Shown in pieces: positions 63,170-64,000 of a stretch of DNA of 64,000 bases. The notes under the pieces were generated by a model. The model had not been told where the DNA came from. It made no database searches and saw only the letters and a program-made list of their open reading frames with translations. A program made the position numbers and the translations under genes. Origin of the DNA: Streptomyces ipomoeae 91-03 (GTDB lineage Bacteria > Actinomycetota > Actinomycetes > Streptomycetales > Streptomycetaceae); the NCBI RefSeq assembly GCF_000317595.1, contig NZ_AEJC01000414.1:1-64000 (forward strand), in the 5' to 3' direction. Positions within the stretch are counted from its first letter, which is position 1. The number at the start of each line of letters is the position of its first letter.

Positions 63170-63658
63170 TCAGGAGGTGCCAGCGTCGTAGTTCTCGCGG
63201 TTTGCGAGGACTTCGGCCATGTGTGTCTGCGCCCAGTTTCTGAGCCCGCGCGTCATGTGGTGGAGCGAGAGGCCGAGGTCGGTCAGCTCGTAGGAGACGG
63301 TGACAGGGACGGTTGGCGTCACGGTACGGGTGAGCAGACCATCGTGCTCCAGCGACCGCAGCGTCTGGGTCAGCATCTTCTGGCTGACTCCGGCCAGAAG
63401 GCGAGAGATCTCGGAGTAACGCATCGCCTTCGGAGCGTCCGCGTGTGCCGCACCGGGCTGGCCAGGGCTGGTGTCGCCGCCCAGCGCACACAGGATCAGG
63501 ACGACCCACTTGTCCGAGATTCGGTCGAGCAGCTGCCGGCTGGGGCACCCTGCCAGGAACGCGTTGTACAGGAAGTTTCTCTCCAATGCTGAGGTCGAGT
63601 CTTCGTCATGCGCTGACCCGGCTCGCTCCCCTCGTGCTTGCTGGGGCGTTCTGATCAC
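63170..63658 (-). CDS. HxlR-family transcriptional regulator
   Basis: 162-aa winged-helix regulator. Core: CPSRQLLDRISDKWVVLILC, then MRYSEISRLLAGVSQKMLTQ, LRSLEHDGLLTRTVTPTVPV and SYELTDLGLSL, the full HxlR domain. These proteins respond to small electrophiles or redox signals and usually control an adjacent enzyme gene; here the NmrA gene is a candidate target. A 17-residue insert rich in Gly/Ala/Pro (GGDTSPGQPGAAHADAP) splits the domain. GTG 63658 has no clear ribosome site; the true start could be a few codons later. Confidence 0.85.
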   Translation of the reverse strand: MIRTPQQARGERAGSAHDEDSTSALERNFLYNAFLAGCPSRQLLDRISDKWVVLILCALGGDTSPGQPGAAHADAPKAMRYSEISRLLAGVSQKMLTQTLRSLEHDGLLTRTVTPTVPVTVSYELTDLGLSLHHMTRGLRNWAQTHMAEVLANRENYDAGTS

Positions 63659-63691
63659 TCGGCGGGTGTGACCAGGTCGGCCCTGCCGGTC

Positions 63692-64000
63692 TCACCAACC
63701 TGGCCGTGCGCGCCTTCCGAACAGCATGCCGCGTGGTTCCGGCGGTGGCGGAGTGCCGGGGCGCAACGGCCAGGCGATCAACATCCCTGCGAGGAAGCCC
63801 ACGACGTGGGCCATGTATGCCACCGTGCCGGCGTCAGAGACGCCCTCGCCGGACGAGTACACCGCCTGGAGACCGAACCAGAAACCCAGCACGATCCAGG
63901 CCGGCAGCCGTAGGGGCAGGAAAATGAGGAAGGGGACGAGGACCCATACGCGGGCCCTCGGGTACAGCACCAGGTAGGCGCCGAGCACCCCGGCGATCGC
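63692..64000 (-). CDS. Rhomboid-family intramembrane serine protease (C-terminal part)
   Basis: Only the C-terminal 102 residues lie in the window; the gene continues beyond base 64000. The visible sequence AIAGVLGAYLVLYPRARVWV directly follows the position of the catalytic GASG serine, and AYMAHVVGFLAGMLIAWPL holds the catalytic His. Three membrane helices are visible. The Pro-rich tail GTPPPPEPRGMLFGRRARPG ends the protein. A decayed copy of the same 3' end lies beside hemE at 45333-45579, so this gene is probably a hybrid restored by the island. Confidence 0.85.
   Translation of the reverse strand, partial: AIAGVLGAYLVLYPRARVWVLVPFLIFLPLRLPAWIVLGFWFGLQAVYSSGEGVSDAGTVAYMAHVVGFLAGMLIAWPLRPGTPPPPEPRGMLFGRRARPGW

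Overview
The window is high-GC, with GTG and ATG starts, sparse TTA codons and a gene order that I recognise as Streptomyces core chromosome. The order ngcEFG, ROK regulator, xylFGH, dxs, LCP, fadAB, RNase D, whiI, DUF3000, hemE matches, from memory, the S. coelicolor SCO6005-SCO6031 neighbourhood. No rRNA, tRNA or CRISPR array was seen.

Region 1 (0-19.6 kb) is sugar uptake and housekeeping. It holds a secreted GH92 mannosidase, the NgcEFG-type N-acetylglucosamine/chitobiose ABC importer, a ROK regulator, a xylose-type importer (binding protein, ATPase, permease), dxs, an APC amino-acid permease, a small NYN/PIN-like protein, a beta-propeller-like protein and an LCP transferase. Region 2 (20-29 kb) is a surface glycopolymer operon: three consecutive Stealth-family proteins, the middle one with its catalytic motifs missing, then a GT4 glycosyltransferase and an SGNH hydrolase. 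The LCP gene lies just upstream, divergently. Region 3 (29-45.3 kb) holds fadB/fadA, a second CUT1 sugar ABC operon, a small secreted protein, an HTH-STAND-WD40 protein, RNase D, the atypical response regulator WhiI, a DUF3000 protein and hemE.

Region 4 (45.3-63.7 kb) is an accessory island between hemE and a rhomboid protease gene. Its left edge carries a decayed 3' fragment of a rhomboid gene, and the rhomboid gene at the window's right end shares that 3' sequence. Inside this, two imperfect direct repeats (about 45.62-45.81 and 60.41-60.58 kb) each encode the last residues of what looks like a TrmA/RumA-type RNA methyltransferase, ending VTHHVECVAILEP. TGACGCTC motifs lie on the inner sides of both. 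This is the layout expected of attL/attR for an element of about 15 kb. Its cargo is a Mrr-like nuclease fused to a STAND NTPase, a small PD-(D/E)XK nuclease-like protein, a tyrosine-recombinase-like protein without its usual catalytic residues, an excisionase, an integrase, a 515-residue coiled-coil protein divergent from a 1527-residue HSP90-like ATPase with a C-terminal DUF3883/NOV-type nuclease-like domain, and an AbiEii-type toxin with a partner. I read this as a defence island. The divergent coiled-coil/HSP90-like ATPase pair is the best candidate for an undescribed system. Right of the second repeat are decayed or truncated genes (LuxR-type regulator, SnoaL-like), an NmrA-family protein with a palindromic operator, and an HxlR regulator.
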